Of a stretch of 60,099 bases of DNA, positions 43,099 through 52,475 are shown piece after piece (within the stretch, counting starts at the first letter, position 1; each line of letters begins with the position of its first letter). The translations under genes and the position numbers were made by a program. Location of the stretch: contig NZ_FNAG01000016.1 of assembly GCF_900101825.1 (NCBI RefSeq), positions 5,001-65,099 on the forward strand, read 5' to 3'. The notes below the pieces were generated by a model. It worked only from the letters and a program-made list of their open reading frames with translations, was not told the DNA's origin and ran no database searches. The stretch comes from Aquimonas voraii. Its GTDB lineage: Bacteria > Pseudomonadota > Gammaproteobacteria > Xanthomonadales > Xanthomonadaceae.

Positions 43099-45519
43099 TC
43101 ATTCGAAGCCGTTCAAGAACACCTCATCGGTCAACACCACGCCGGTTCCCGAGAGCGTCACGGCGTCGGGGCTGGTGGGTGCGTCCGAAGGCACTATCAG
43201 CTGCGCGGCGCGCGCGCCCAGAGCGGCGGGTGTCATCGTGATGCCCAGACTGCAGCTTGCCCCCGGCGCCACGGTCTGGTTCGAGCAGGTGTTGGCGCCC
43301 AGTGCGAAGTCGCCCGCATCCGGGCCCATGAGGCTCAAGGTGCCCAGCATGAGCGGAGCACCGCCGGTGTTTTCCAGGGTGAGCGTCTGCGCTTCCGAAC
43401 TGCGGCCTAAAAACACCTCGCCGAAGTCCACGGCAGTCGCCGACATGCCCAGCCCCGACTGCACGCCGACACCGTCCACGGCCACCACGTCGGGACCGGA
43501 GGGGGCATTGGAAGGGACACCCACCGTCGCGCTGCGTGGCCCCAGCGCGGCCGGCGTCAGGCTGAGATCGAAGCTGCAGCTCGCGTCCTGGGCGAGGGTC
43601 CGGTGGGAGCAGCCGTCGTTGCTCAGCCTGAACTCGGCGGCATGCGCGCCGCTGAGGCTCAAGGCACCGAGCTCCAGCGCCACGACATAGCCGGTGTTGG
43701 TCACGGTGAGGGTCTGGGTGGCCGAGGTCTCGCCGAGCCGCACGGCGCCCAAGTCCAGCGAGGCCTGCGAAAGCGTCGCGACCGGCAGTTCGCCCAAGCC
43801 GGTGAGGCCGCCGTAGAGCACGAAAGCGCGGCCGCGCTCATTGGAGCTTGCGCCTTGACCGGGACCGCCAATCACCAGATCGTCGACACCATCGCCATTG
43901 AGGTCGCCGGCGCCACGCACGTCCTCGCCGCAAAATCCAAGGTTGTAACACCCCTGGGCGACGAAGCCGCGCATCCCGTCAAACGGGGGAAAGAACGCCG
44001 GATTGTCCGTCGCGTCGTAGATTTCAGTCAGCTCGCCGCGGGTGCCGAACAGGATGTATGCGGACCCCGTGCCCGAACCTACCCCAGCGCGCCTGCCCGT
44101 GATCACCAGGTCCGCAAGGCCGTCACCATTGAGGTCCCCCGCGCCGCTGACCGCATGGCCCACCTCTGCGGAGCCGTTTTCGACGCCTTGAATCTTGAAG
44201 GCGTACTCCGCGTTGAGGAGGCCAAGATGCACGTAATTCGGCTGCGTCGCCGGATAGCCCTGATCGCTTCCCAGCAGGACATAGGCCGCTCCCTCCAGCC
44301 CCCCGGCCATGTCCGTGCGGGCCAAGGGTGCTCCGATCACGAGGTCGTCCAGGCCATCGCCGTTGAAGTCACCGATACCCCCCACGCTCCTCCCGAACCA
44401 AAGATCGGCGGAGATTGAGAAGCCGTCTTCACCGTTCAGGGCGGACGTTTCGAGAACCGCCGGGAACGGGTTCTGACTGCCGTAGATCACGTAGGCCAGA
44501 CCGTTCAGCTGCTCATTGGGAGGCGGCACGACCTCTCCGGGTGCGCCGAGGATCACATCATCGAGGCCATCGCCATTGACATCGCCGGCGGCGGCGACCG
44601 CCCAGCCCAACTGGCTATTGTCGCCAGTGGCTGCGATGGCAAAACCGTTGCTGCCGTCCAGATCCGCCAGCGACAGCACCGGCGGAAAGTTTCCCTCGCG
44701 GCCGAAGACCACATGGGCGCGTCCGGTCGCAACCCCCTCAATCTCAAAGTACGACTCTCCAAAAACGAGATCACCGTGTCCGTCGCCGTTGATGTCACCG
44801 GCTCCGCTTGCGGTGAACCTCCAATTGCTTTGCGAGCCGGCGGCCAGAATCTTGAAACCGTTGCTGCCATCCAGGCTGCCCAGCGGCAGCACCGCCGGGA
44901 AGCCGTCTCGCCTTCCGAACACCACATAAGCCGGTTGGGTCAAATAGGGACTGATTCCGGCGCCGACGAACCAGTGCCCCGGCGCGATCATGAGGTCATC
45001 CAAGCCATCCCCATTGACATCACCGACCCCGCTCACCCACTTGCCGGCGAGGTTGTTGGTCTCGCCATCCATACGGAAGCCGTTGCTGCCATCCAGCGTC
45101 GAGGCGTCGAATACCGAGGGGAATCCCTCCCGGAGCCCGAACAACACATAGACCCGGCCCGCACTGTCGGCGCCCTGCGGCGGGGGGAGTTCCCTGCTGG
45201 CACCGACGATGAGGTCTTCCAAACCGTCGCCATTCACATCGCCGGCGGCGCTCACCCCCGTACCGAAGCCCGAATTCACGCCGCCGAGCAAGAAGAATCC
45301 GTTGCGGCCGTTCAACTCGGTATCAAGGTTCAATCGCGTCGCCGGGAAGCCGGCGAGAACGGCGTTTGACAGTCCAAACGCCAGTGCCACGATCGCGGCT
45401 GCCCGTACCAGCCATCGGCGACGCTTGGCGTGCAGGCGTGGCGCGCGGTCGAGCGGTGACCCGGGAGTGGAACTGGCGTCGGAGACGCGGGCTGGCGAGC
45501 GGGCGGATACGGTGTTCAT
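43099..45519 (-). CDS. FG-GAP repeat protein with two C-terminal choice-of-anchor D (ASH-like) domains
   Basis: 806 residues. A positively charged leader and membrane/signal segment (AAAIVALAFGLSNAVLAG) precede seven FG-GAP repeats of the integrin beta-propeller type, each with a Ca-binding DxNGDGxxD loop (GDVNGDGLEDLIVGA; GDFNGDGLDDLVIGA). They are followed by two Ig-like ASH/choice-of-anchor D domains (LDLGAVRLGETSATQTLTV and VDFGEVFLGRSSEAQTLTL). The protein ends DEVFLNGFE, a short tail shared by many secreted proteins of this bacterial group. A cell-surface or secreted role is inferred. GGGAG lies six bases before the chosen ATG. Confidence 0.88.
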   Translation of the reverse strand: MNTVSARSPARVSDASSTPGSPLDRAPRLHAKRRRWLVRAAAIVALAFGLSNAVLAGFPATRLNLDTELNGRNGFFLLGGVNSGFGTGVSAAGDVNGDGLEDLIVGASRELPPPQGADSAGRVYVLFGLREGFPSVFDASTLDGSNGFRMDGETNNLAGKWVSGVGDVNGDGLDDLMIAPGHWFVGAGISPYLTQPAYVVFGRRDGFPAVLPLGSLDGSNGFKILAAGSQSNWRFTASGAGDINGDGHGDLVFGESYFEIEGVATGRAHVVFGREGNFPPVLSLADLDGSNGFAIAATGDNSQLGWAVAAAGDVNGDGLDDVILGAPGEVVPPPNEQLNGLAYVIYGSQNPFPAVLETSALNGEDGFSISADLWFGRSVGGIGDFNGDGLDDLVIGAPLARTDMAGGLEGAAYVLLGSDQGYPATQPNYVHLGLLNAEYAFKIQGVENGSAEVGHAVSGAGDLNGDGLADLVITGRRAGVGSGTGSAYILFGTRGELTEIYDATDNPAFFPPFDGMRGFVAQGCYNLGFCGEDVRGAGDLNGDGVDDLVIGGPGQGASSNERGRAFVLYGGLTGLGELPVATLSQASLDLGAVRLGETSATQTLTVTNTGYVVALELGALSLSGAHAAEFRLSNDGCSHRTLAQDASCSFDLSLTPAALGPRSATVGVPSNAPSGPDVVAVDGVGVQSGLGMSATAVDFGEVFLGRSSEAQTLTLENTGGAPLMLGTLSLMGPDAGDFALGANTCSNQTVAPGASCSLGITMTPAALGARAAQLIVPSDAPTSPDAVTLSGTGVVLTDEVFLNGFE

Positions 45520-45584
45520 CGGGCACTCCCGGGAGGGATCTTCTTGAGGACGTAGGCATTGCGACGGTAGGCGGATCGGGAGGC

Positions 45585-45779
45585 TCATGGCTTGACCCGG
45601 TCCGGAGTGGTCGGGGGGTCACGGCCTTGTCCCATCGCAGGCGCGTGAACGCAGGCCGTAGTGATCGCGACCGGCCGGCGCAGCCCGGCGCACTCGCCTG
45701 CCGCGACCTGCGCCTCCAGGGCGGCGAGTTCGTCAGTCAGGGCCCGCGAGGGGCTGGGTGTTTGCGGCATGCCGTTCAT
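45585..45779 (-). CDS. Possible small protein upstream of the FG-GAP gene
   Basis: 64 codons from an ATG at 45779: MNGMPQTPSPSRALTDELAA, LEAQVAAGECAGLRRP. The middle looks like an alpha-helix and codon third positions are G/C-rich, but the tail is Pro/Arg/Gly-rich and there is no clear ribosome site. It would be cotranscribed with the FG-GAP gene 65 bases downstream. The family is not recognised. Confidence 0.3.
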   Translation of the reverse strand: MNGMPQTPSPSRALTDELAALEAQVAAGECAGLRRPVAITTACVHAPAMGQGRDPPTTPDRVKP

Positions 45780-46086
45780 GTCTACAGGCTGCCTGTCGCG
45801 CGTTCGTGGCACTCGACCGGGCGTTGCGGATGTCCGACCGCAGGTTGCGAATGCAGGCCCGATGCGGTGCCTGGCGTGGCGGAAGCCCTCAGCGCGGGCT
45901 GTGAAACCGAGGCTCCGCAGGATCGGGCCCGCGAGTGCTCCGTGCCGCCCGGGCGAGCCGGCGCATGCGACGGCCTCGCGGCCACCGATCAAAGCCCGGC
46001 GGACTCTCCGCGTGGCCTGGGGCACTGTGGTGCGCCGGTCATCGACTAGCATGTCGGCCTGCCATCGGGGCCGGGGAACGTCAGCG
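45780..46086. other. 307-bp divergent region upstream of the hybrid sensor
   Basis: Between the FG-GAP/small-ORF start and the regulator gene. No gene is supported; promoters for both directions should be here. A GGGGAA ribosome-like site sits about 10 bases before the GTG start of the regulator. Confidence 0.35.
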
Positions 46087-49000
46087 GTGCGGATACGAGT
46101 TCAGCTTTTCGGCCTGTGCCTGCTGCTGGCGAGCGGGCCTGCGCTGGCCTCCGGCATCCGGCAGCTTGTCGTCCACCCAGGCTGGACCGCTCAGCGCTGG
46201 GGCGTCGAGGACGGCCTGCCCGTCAACTCGATCAACGCCTTGCTGCAGGACGGCAAGGGTTTTCTGTGGTTGGCGACCATGGACGGTCTGGTGCGCTTCG
46301 ATGGCCTCCGCTTCGAGGTGTTCAACAGCCTCAACTCGCCCGGACTGGCCGGCAATCGGCTGTTGGTGCTGAAGCGCGATGGCGACGGCGCGCTGTGGAT
46401 GGCGACGGAAGACATGCGCCTTGTGCGCTACCACGAGGGGGCATTCCGCACCTTGGGGCGCGAAGACGGCCTGCCGCACGAGTCGGTCATCGCGCTCTCG
46501 GTCCGCGACACGGCGGTCTGGGTGGGCACCTCGCGCGGCGCCGCGCGGTGGACCGGCGCCCGGTTCGAAGCCCTGCCCGCCCCCGTGTGGAGCGAAGCCA
46601 CCACGGCGGTCCTCGATGCAGGCGCCGCAGGGGTCTGGCTGGGCGCGGAATCGGGGCGTCTGCTTCATCTCGATCCTGACGGCGGACACGCAACCACCGA
46701 GGCTGGCGGACGCATCTGGCAGTTGGAGGGCGACGGCGAGGGCGGGGTCTGGATTGCCCATCATGCGGGACTGGCACGGTCGACCGGCGGGGGTGCTCTG
46801 GTCGAGCTCATGCCTGGCTCGGCCGTGCAGCGAATCGTGCGGTTGGGCCCATCGCTGTACCTCGCTGGCACCGAGCGCATCTTGCGGCGGGTGAACGGAA
46901 ATCCGTCCGAACTCGGCGGGTGGTCTCTTGGCAGTGGACGCGAGCGCCTGGCGGCGCATGGGCCTGGCGGAATCTGGCTGAACACCGAAGACGGCCTGCA
47001 GCTCGACGACGAGTTGATCCTCAGGCCCAGACTCGCGATCAACGACTGGATCGTCGATTCCAGCGGCAGCCTGCTGGTCGCGACGGCCGGCGATGGCCTC
47101 TATCGGCTTGGCCCCAATGCCTTCGAGCGACCGAGCGGACCGCTCGAACTGCGTGAGGCGGCGACCTATCCCATCGTGACGGCTGGCGACGGCGCGATCT
47201 GGGTGGGCACCCTCAAGAACGGGGTGTACGCGGTGTTGCCCGGGCGCAAGGAGGCCAAGCGCATTGCGGCCAATTCGGCACCGCGAGTCGTCTACTCGGT
47301 GTTGCCGGAGCACGGCGAGAACGGCTGGGTGGCTGGCGAAGGCCTGTGGCGAATCGATCAGGGGCAGGCGCATCAGCAAGGGGTTCCGGGGCCATTGAAG
47401 GACGCAAGCATCCGGGCGCTCTACCGAGATCGTCTTGAGCGGATCTGGGTGGGTACCGATGACGAGGGCGTGTGGCGCCTGACCGAGGGCCGATGGCAGT
47501 CGATCGCCCTGCCGCCGGGCTTGGGCAGCGGGCGCGTGCGGGTCATTGTCGAACGCGGCGATTCCATCTTCATGGGTAGCAACGGCAACGGGCTGCTCCG
47601 CTTCCGCGACGGCATCGGCTTTGAGACGCCCGCCGCGACGCTGCCCGGACGATTGATTCGCGCACTGCACTTCGATGCACGCGGCCGCCTGCTGATCGGT
47701 ACCGAAGATCGCGGCCTGTGCCGAATGGAATCACCCGGAGCGGAGCTGCGCTCGGCCCAGGTCCACTGCCTTGATCGGCGCGACGGCCTGCCCCATGACG
47801 GCATCCATCAAATCCTCGCCGACGGCGAAGGCCGCCTCTGGATGAGCACCAATGGCGGCGTGTTCTCGGTTGCCGCAGCCGCACTGGACGCCGCCTTCGA
47901 GGGTGGCCGCGTTGTCGCACGGCTGCTCACCGAGACCGAGGGCATGCCCGACCGCGAAGCCAACGGTGGCGTGCAGTCGGCGGGAACGGCTGCCCCGGAC
48001 GGCCGGCTGTGGTTTCCCACCGTGAAGGGGCCCGTCGCGCTGGATATCGGACGCCTGGCCCAGCCGCCCGCGCCCCCCATCGCCGTCATCGAACACCTGA
48101 CCACAGCCGATGGCGCCAAACGCTTTGAGAACGCGCCAGTCGCGCTGGACGCGGGTGAGCGCAGCATCAGCCTGCGCTACACCGCCGCGGACCTGTTGGC
48201 GGGCGGCAGCGTGCAGTTCGAGACGCGCCTGATCGGACTGGACAGGGACTGGCAGGACATCGGCACCCGTCGCGAAGTCGATTACACCAACCTGTCGCAT
48301 GGGGCCTACCGCTTCGAGGTGCGCGCCCGAACCGGGCCGAATGACTTCGGGCCGATCGCCTCCCTCGATCTGGAAGTGCCGGCCTTGCTGCATGAAACCA
48401 CGGCGTTCCGGTCGCTTTCCGCACTGCTGTTGGCGCTGCTGGCACTGATCGGCTGGCGCTGGCGCGAGCAGCGCCAGCAGCGCAGCCGCCTTCGACTCGA
48501 GCAGGAGGTGGCCGCGCGCACCCGCGAACTCTCCGAGGCCACCGCCGAAGCCGAGCGCGCGCGCGACCAGATCGCACGACAGGCCGAGCGGCTGGAATCC
48601 CTGGATCAGGAAAAGCGTTCGTTCTTCGCCAACATCAGCCACGAACTGCGCACGCCACTGACCCTGCTGCTGGGGCCGCTGGAACAAGGGCAACAGGACC
48701 CGCAGGCCATGATCGAGCAGTGGCCGCTGATGCGACGCAATGCGCGCCGCCTGAACCGTCTCGTCGAGCAGATCCTCGACCTGCAGCGCATCGAAGGCGG
48801 CAGCCTCAGGATCGAGCCCGAGCGGCACGATCTGGTCGAATGGACCCGTTCTGTCGCATCGCTGTTCCAGCCGCTCGCGCAATCGCGCGACATCGCTCTT
48901 CTGACAAGCGCTCCCGACGACGGCGCAATGGCCTGGTTCGACGCGCCCCAGATGGAGAAGGTGCTGGGGAACCTGCTGTCGAACGCGATCAAGTACTGCC

Positions 49001-50154
49001 GCCCGGGTGACCGCGTGGACGTCAGGGTCGTGCGCGAGGGTGAGACCGCCAGCGTTGAGGTCGTCGACACCGGACCGGGCATCGAGGCCGAGCATCTGCC
49101 CCGCTTGTTCGATCGTTTCTACCGGGCCATGCCCAAGGGATTCCCCATCGAGGGCACCGGCATCGGACTCGCCCTGGCGCGCGAGTTGATGCTGCTGCAC
49201 GGCGGCGACCTCACCGTGCGGAACGCTGAGTCCGGGGGCGCCTGCTTTACCGCCCGCTGGCCGGCGCGCGCGAGCGCGTGCGACGCACAGCAGCCGGATA
49301 TCGAGGCGCCCTCGGAGCCGGCCGTGATCCCGGCCCCGGCCCCGGCGCCTTCCCACAACGAATGGGATCCCGCCGATCGGCCGCGGGTGCTTGTCGTCGA
49401 TGACAACGCCGATCTGCGCGAGTGGCTGCGACACAGCCTGAGTGGGCGCTATGTGGTCGACGTCGCCGCCAGCGGCCGGGATGCGCTCGCCGCGCTGGAG
49501 GCGCATCTGCCCGACCTTGTCGTCACCGACTGGATGATGCCCGACATGGACGGCATCGAACTTCTAGAGCGCATGCGCCGCAGCGAAGTGTTCGACGGGC
49601 TGCCCGCGATCGTGCTCAGCGCGCGCGCTGAAATCGGCGATCGCATCCGCGGCCTGGATTCCGGGGCCGTCGCCTACCTGCAAAAGCCCTTCCGGATCGA
49701 TCTACTGCTGGCCCAGATCGAATCACTGCTCGCGCTGCGGCTGCGTTTGCGGCGCGCCTTCGAAGCGCGGCCGGTGGCATCCGCGCCCCCCGCAGCCGCC
49801 AGCGAAGGCACGTGGCTGAGCAAGCTTCGCGATGTCATTGACGCGGAACTTCACGATCCCGGCTTCAGCGTTGAATGCTTGGCCGAACGCATGGCGATCG
49901 GCCGCACCGGACTGTTCCGGCGACTCAAGGACGAGACCGGGCAGAGTCCTTCGGAACTGTTGCGTGAAGCGCGCCTGCTTCGTGCCGCGGGATTGCTGGA
50001 TCAACGCGCCGGCAGCGTCAGCGAGATCGCCTATGCCGTGGGCTTCAGCAGCGTCGATGGATTCACCCGCGCGTTTGTCGCGCGCTTTCGGCAGCGTCCG
50101 TCTGAACGCCTGGAACAGGCCCGGCAAGGATCGGCGTCGATCGACGGCCGCTAG
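46087..50154 (+). CDS. One-piece hybrid two-component regulator (sensor propeller–kinase–receiver–AraC)
   Basis: 1355 residues. Signal peptide (LFGLCLLLASGPALA); a periplasmic Reg_prop two-propeller sensor with WGVEDGLPVNSINALLQD and repeated IWVGT/GLWR-type blades to about 680; a Y_Y_Y domain; one membrane helix at about 775–795; a coiled coil; HisKA with His852 in FFANISHELRTPLT; HATPase (NLLSNAIKYC, DTGPGIEAEHLPRLFDRFYR, GTGIGLALARE); a receiver (VLVVDDNADLREW, phospho-acceptor Asp1148); and a C-terminal AraC helix-turn-helix (about 1255–1350). Such proteins sense a periplasmic, usually carbohydrate, ligand and activate nearby genes. Targets here could be the flanking FG-GAP genes. GTG start; an in-frame ATG 12 codons upstream is the alternative. 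Confidence 0.92.
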   Translation: MRIRVQLFGLCLLLASGPALASGIRQLVVHPGWTAQRWGVEDGLPVNSINALLQDGKGFLWLATMDGLVRFDGLRFEVFNSLNSPGLAGNRLLVLKRDGDGALWMATEDMRLVRYHEGAFRTLGREDGLPHESVIALSVRDTAVWVGTSRGAARWTGARFEALPAPVWSEATTAVLDAGAAGVWLGAESGRLLHLDPDGGHATTEAGGRIWQLEGDGEGGVWIAHHAGLARSTGGGALVELMPGSAVQRIVRLGPSLYLAGTERILRRVNGNPSELGGWSLGSGRERLAAHGPGGIWLNTEDGLQLDDELILRPRLAINDWIVDSSGSLLVATAGDGLYRLGPNAFERPSGPLELREAATYPIVTAGDGAIWVGTLKNGVYAVLPGRKEAKRIAANSAPRVVYSVLPEHGENGWVAGEGLWRIDQGQAHQQGVPGPLKDASIRALYRDRLERIWVGTDDEGVWRLTEGRWQSIALPPGLGSGRVRVIVERGDSIFMGSNGNGLLRFRDGIGFETPAATLPGRLIRALHFDARGRLLIGTEDRGLCRMESPGAELRSAQVHCLDRRDGLPHDGIHQILADGEGRLWMSTNGGVFSVAAAALDAAFEGGRVVARLLTETEGMPDREANGGVQSAGTAAPDGRLWFPTVKGPVALDIGRLAQPPAPPIAVIEHLTTADGAKRFENAPVALDAGERSISLRYTAADLLAGGSVQFETRLIGLDRDWQDIGTRREVDYTNLSHGAYRFEVRARTGPNDFGPIASLDLEVPALLHETTAFRSLSALLLALLALIGWRWREQRQQRSRLRLEQEVAARTRELSEATAEAERARDQIARQAERLESLDQEKRSFFANISHELRTPLTLLLGPLEQGQQDPQAMIEQWPLMRRNARRLNRLVEQILDLQRIEGGSLRIEPERHDLVEWTRSVASLFQPLAQSRDIALLTSAPDDGAMAWFDAPQMEKVLGNLLSNAIKYCRPGDRVDVRVVREGETASVEVVDTGPGIEAEHLPRLFDRFYRAMPKGFPIEGTGIGLALARELMLLHGGDLTVRNAESGGACFTARWPARASACDAQQPDIEAPSEPAVIPAPAPAPSHNEWDPADRPRVLVVDDNADLREWLRHSLSGRYVVDVAASGRDALAALEAHLPDLVVTDWMMPDMDGIELLERMRRSEVFDGLPAIVLSARAEIGDRIRGLDSGAVAYLQKPFRIDLLLAQIESLLALRLRLRRAFEARPVASAPPAAASEGTWLSKLRDVIDAELHDPGFSVECLAERMAIGRTGLFRRLKDETGQSPSELLREARLLRAAGLLDQRAGSVSEIAYAVGFSSVDGFTRAFVARFRQRPSERLEQARQGSASIDGR

Positions 50155-50515
50155 GACCGCGCCGAAGCGTTCGTGTGCTGCGCGCCGTGGCGGGCACGCC
50201 CGCGGATCGAGCATGCGAAGTTGGATCCAAGCCCAGCGAGCACGCCAGGAACGTCACCGCGGAGCGGCCCATGCAGCCCGGACCTGGGCCGGGCTCGCGC
50301 GCCCGGATCAAGGCCGGGAGCGGCCTGATCCACCCTGCCTGAAGCATGTGCCCTCCGCTTCGTCGCGGGCTCCTGCGTCTGCCGCCGGCGATGCGCTTCA
50401 TCAGCACGGATCGGCCCCTTTCAGGCCTGTTGTCGATCGCTCAGACTCCCCGCCGGGTCACGCCTCCGCGCATCGTGCAGGGGGCGCGCTGGCCCGACAT
50501 TGGAGATTCTCAACC
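50155..50515. other. 361-bp intergenic region, no gene seen
   Basis: Lies between the hybrid regulator and the second FG-GAP gene. Open frames crossing it are extensions of neighbouring frames without ribosome sites. It would hold the promoter of the FG-GAP gene and, plausibly, a binding site for the AraC-type domain; I can name no specific operator. Confidence 0.4.
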
Positions 50516-51826
50516 ATGCCTGCAATTCCCCTTCGATGGACTCTTCTGAGCTTGCTGATGACCCAGGCCGCTCATGCCCAGGTCGACATCTATGGACGAC
50601 CGCTGTTCGACGGCGACCGTCCCAATCGCTGGACGGTCCCGGGCAGTGCGGCCGACGTGGTGCCCGCCAACGCCGAGCAATGGTCCTTGGAGGCGTCCGA
50701 GGGCTTCTCGTTTGCCGCGGCTCGCATCCATGCCACCGGCTCATGGGCGGAGGCCGTGGCCATCGGCGATCTTTCGGGTGATGGCCGACGGGACATCGCG
50801 GTGGGCACGAGCTACTACTTCGATGCGATCAACGACTATTCGGTGCACCTGTTCCGCCAGGGGCCGGACGGCGTCCTGCACCCGCGCGAGCGCTTCAGCT
50901 ACGAAGCCAACCAGCGGGCGAACCGCAACTCGATCGGCATCCTCGATCTCGACGGACAGAACGGCCTCGATCTGCTGGTGGGCGGCGCCTCGGGGCTTTC
51001 GGTGTTCCTCTCCACGCCAGCCGGCGGCTTGTCGGCCCCGTGGCTGGCCGACGGCGGGCAGCAGGCGATGGAGCTGGAGATCATGGATCTGAACGGCGAC
51101 AGCGCAGCCGAGATCGTCACTCTCGGCTGGTCCGATGGCGGGCGCATCTACCACCCGACCCGGGCCACCGGCGTGTTCCACGCCTGGCCCTGGAATGCGA
51201 CCGTTCGCGGGTACAACAGCATGGCCAGCGGCGATCTGGATGGCGACGGCCGCGCCGATGCGGCGGCCGTCAGCGGTCAGGGCCTGGGCGACAACGTTCA
51301 CCTGTATCGCAACAACGGCATCGGCGGTCTTGACCTGATGAAGAGCATGAGCGCCACGTGCGATACGAGCTTCCGCAGTGCCGGCGGTGTTGGCATTGGC
51401 GATGTCAACGGCGATCGGATCAACGATCTGGTGATCTCCGGCGGCGGCAACGGACAAACGGCCTGCGTGCTGGTCTATGCCGGCACCGAGAAGGGCGGAT
51501 TGGCAGCGCCCCTGCGTCTGCCGGCGCTGGATATCCCGGGCACCGTGCGAATCGTCGACCTCAATGGCAACGGGCGCCAGGACATCGTGGTCGCCCACGG
51601 CAGCTGGAACGCGATCGGCATCTACTGGCAGCGCCCCGACGGCAGCCTGTCGCCTCAGCAGCTGGTCCCCCTGCCGTTCACCAGCAGCATCGACGCCGAC
51701 GGGCTCGCTGTCGGGGACTTCACTGGCGATGGCTGCAACGACATCGCTGTGGCCGGCGCGACGACCGGGTTGATCACGCTCCACGGAGCTGGCTGCCGCA
51801 AGCCGCGTGCGCGGATTCGATTCTGA
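50516..51826 (+). CDS. FG-GAP/VCBS repeat secreted protein
   Basis: 436 residues with a signal peptide (WTLLSLLMTQAAHAQ) and seven FG-GAP-like blades, recognisable as GDLSGDGRRDIAVGT, LDLDGQNGLDLLVGG, GDLDGDGRADAAAVSG, GDVNGDRINDLVISG, VDLNGNGRQDIVVA and GDFTGDGCNDIAVA. The blades fill the mature protein, giving a stand-alone propeller. Cys pairs near the C-terminus may form disulfides. GGAG lies 10 bases before the ATG. It sits downstream of the hybrid regulator on the same strand and may be its target. Confidence 0.87.
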   Translation: MPAIPLRWTLLSLLMTQAAHAQVDIYGRPLFDGDRPNRWTVPGSAADVVPANAEQWSLEASEGFSFAAARIHATGSWAEAVAIGDLSGDGRRDIAVGTSYYFDAINDYSVHLFRQGPDGVLHPRERFSYEANQRANRNSIGILDLDGQNGLDLLVGGASGLSVFLSTPAGGLSAPWLADGGQQAMELEIMDLNGDSAAEIVTLGWSDGGRIYHPTRATGVFHAWPWNATVRGYNSMASGDLDGDGRADAAAVSGQGLGDNVHLYRNNGIGGLDLMKSMSATCDTSFRSAGGVGIGDVNGDRINDLVISGGGNGQTACVLVYAGTEKGGLAAPLRLPALDIPGTVRIVDLNGNGRQDIVVAHGSWNAIGIYWQRPDGSLSPQQLVPLPFTSSIDADGLAVGDFTGDGCNDIAVAGATTGLITLHGAGCRKPRARIRF

Positions 51827-51834
51827 GGATTGGC

Positions 51835-51858
51835 ACCGGGGGCGCATGCGCCCCCGGT
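51835..51858 (+). terminator. Perfect 24-bp palindrome after the FG-GAP gene
   Basis: ACCGGGGGCGC and GCGCCCCCGGT flank a central AT, a fully self-complementary hairpin nine bases after the stop codon, followed by CTCTCTCC rather than a T-run. Likely a terminator or a 3' mRNA hairpin. Confidence 0.55.
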
Positions 51859-52475
51859 CTCTCTCCTGCAAGAGCCGCGATTGGGGATTCGGGATTCGTG
51901 GAGCGACGCGCCGCTGCGACGCGGCCTTGTCCCCAAGCCGTCGGGCTGTCTCCGCTGCGTCCATAAGCCTGCCCGCAGGCGATCGCTGACTGCGTTTCGA
52001 GCTTACCCAGCGTGTCGCGAGCGAGCTCGCTGCTGCAGGCAGCAGCCGTCACGTGGCCGGGCCCCACGAAGCTGAGAGCAGCGCAAGCCTTGCCCGTTGG
52101 GGCCAGGAGAAGCATTCACACTGAGGCGCGAGTACGCGCCAGCTTGCGGGGCAGGAGAGCCGCCGCTCTGCCCCCGGCCTGACAGATCTGACAGGTTGAC
52201 CGACTGTGATGTGGCTCGCACTCTGCGGTCGGGGAACAGGGGGCGCGAAGGCGCAACGCAGGGGCTGCTTCGTCAGCGCAAACGGCAGCTTTGGCAGCGT
52301 CCGCACGCAGCACGGCCCATGCGGCTGCGCTGAGCCATCGGCGCCGCAGGTCTGACGCGCATCGGGCGCACGCCAATTCCTTTCTTCCCGCAGCGACGGC
52401 CTTGGACCGTCGCGCCGTCGCCGGGGCGATGCCCGGTCATGCCACGCCTTGCCGGCGCGTTACTGGGGAAGATCC
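51859..52475. other. 617-bp intergenic region, no gene seen
   Basis: Contains one GGGATTCGGGATTCG repeat (51883–51898) and several short dyads. Small open frames in both strands lack ribosome sites and show Arg/Ala/Pro-rich translations typical of shadows. The promoter of the oxidase gene must lie near its 3' end; GGGGAAG sits seven bases before that ATG. Confidence 0.45.
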
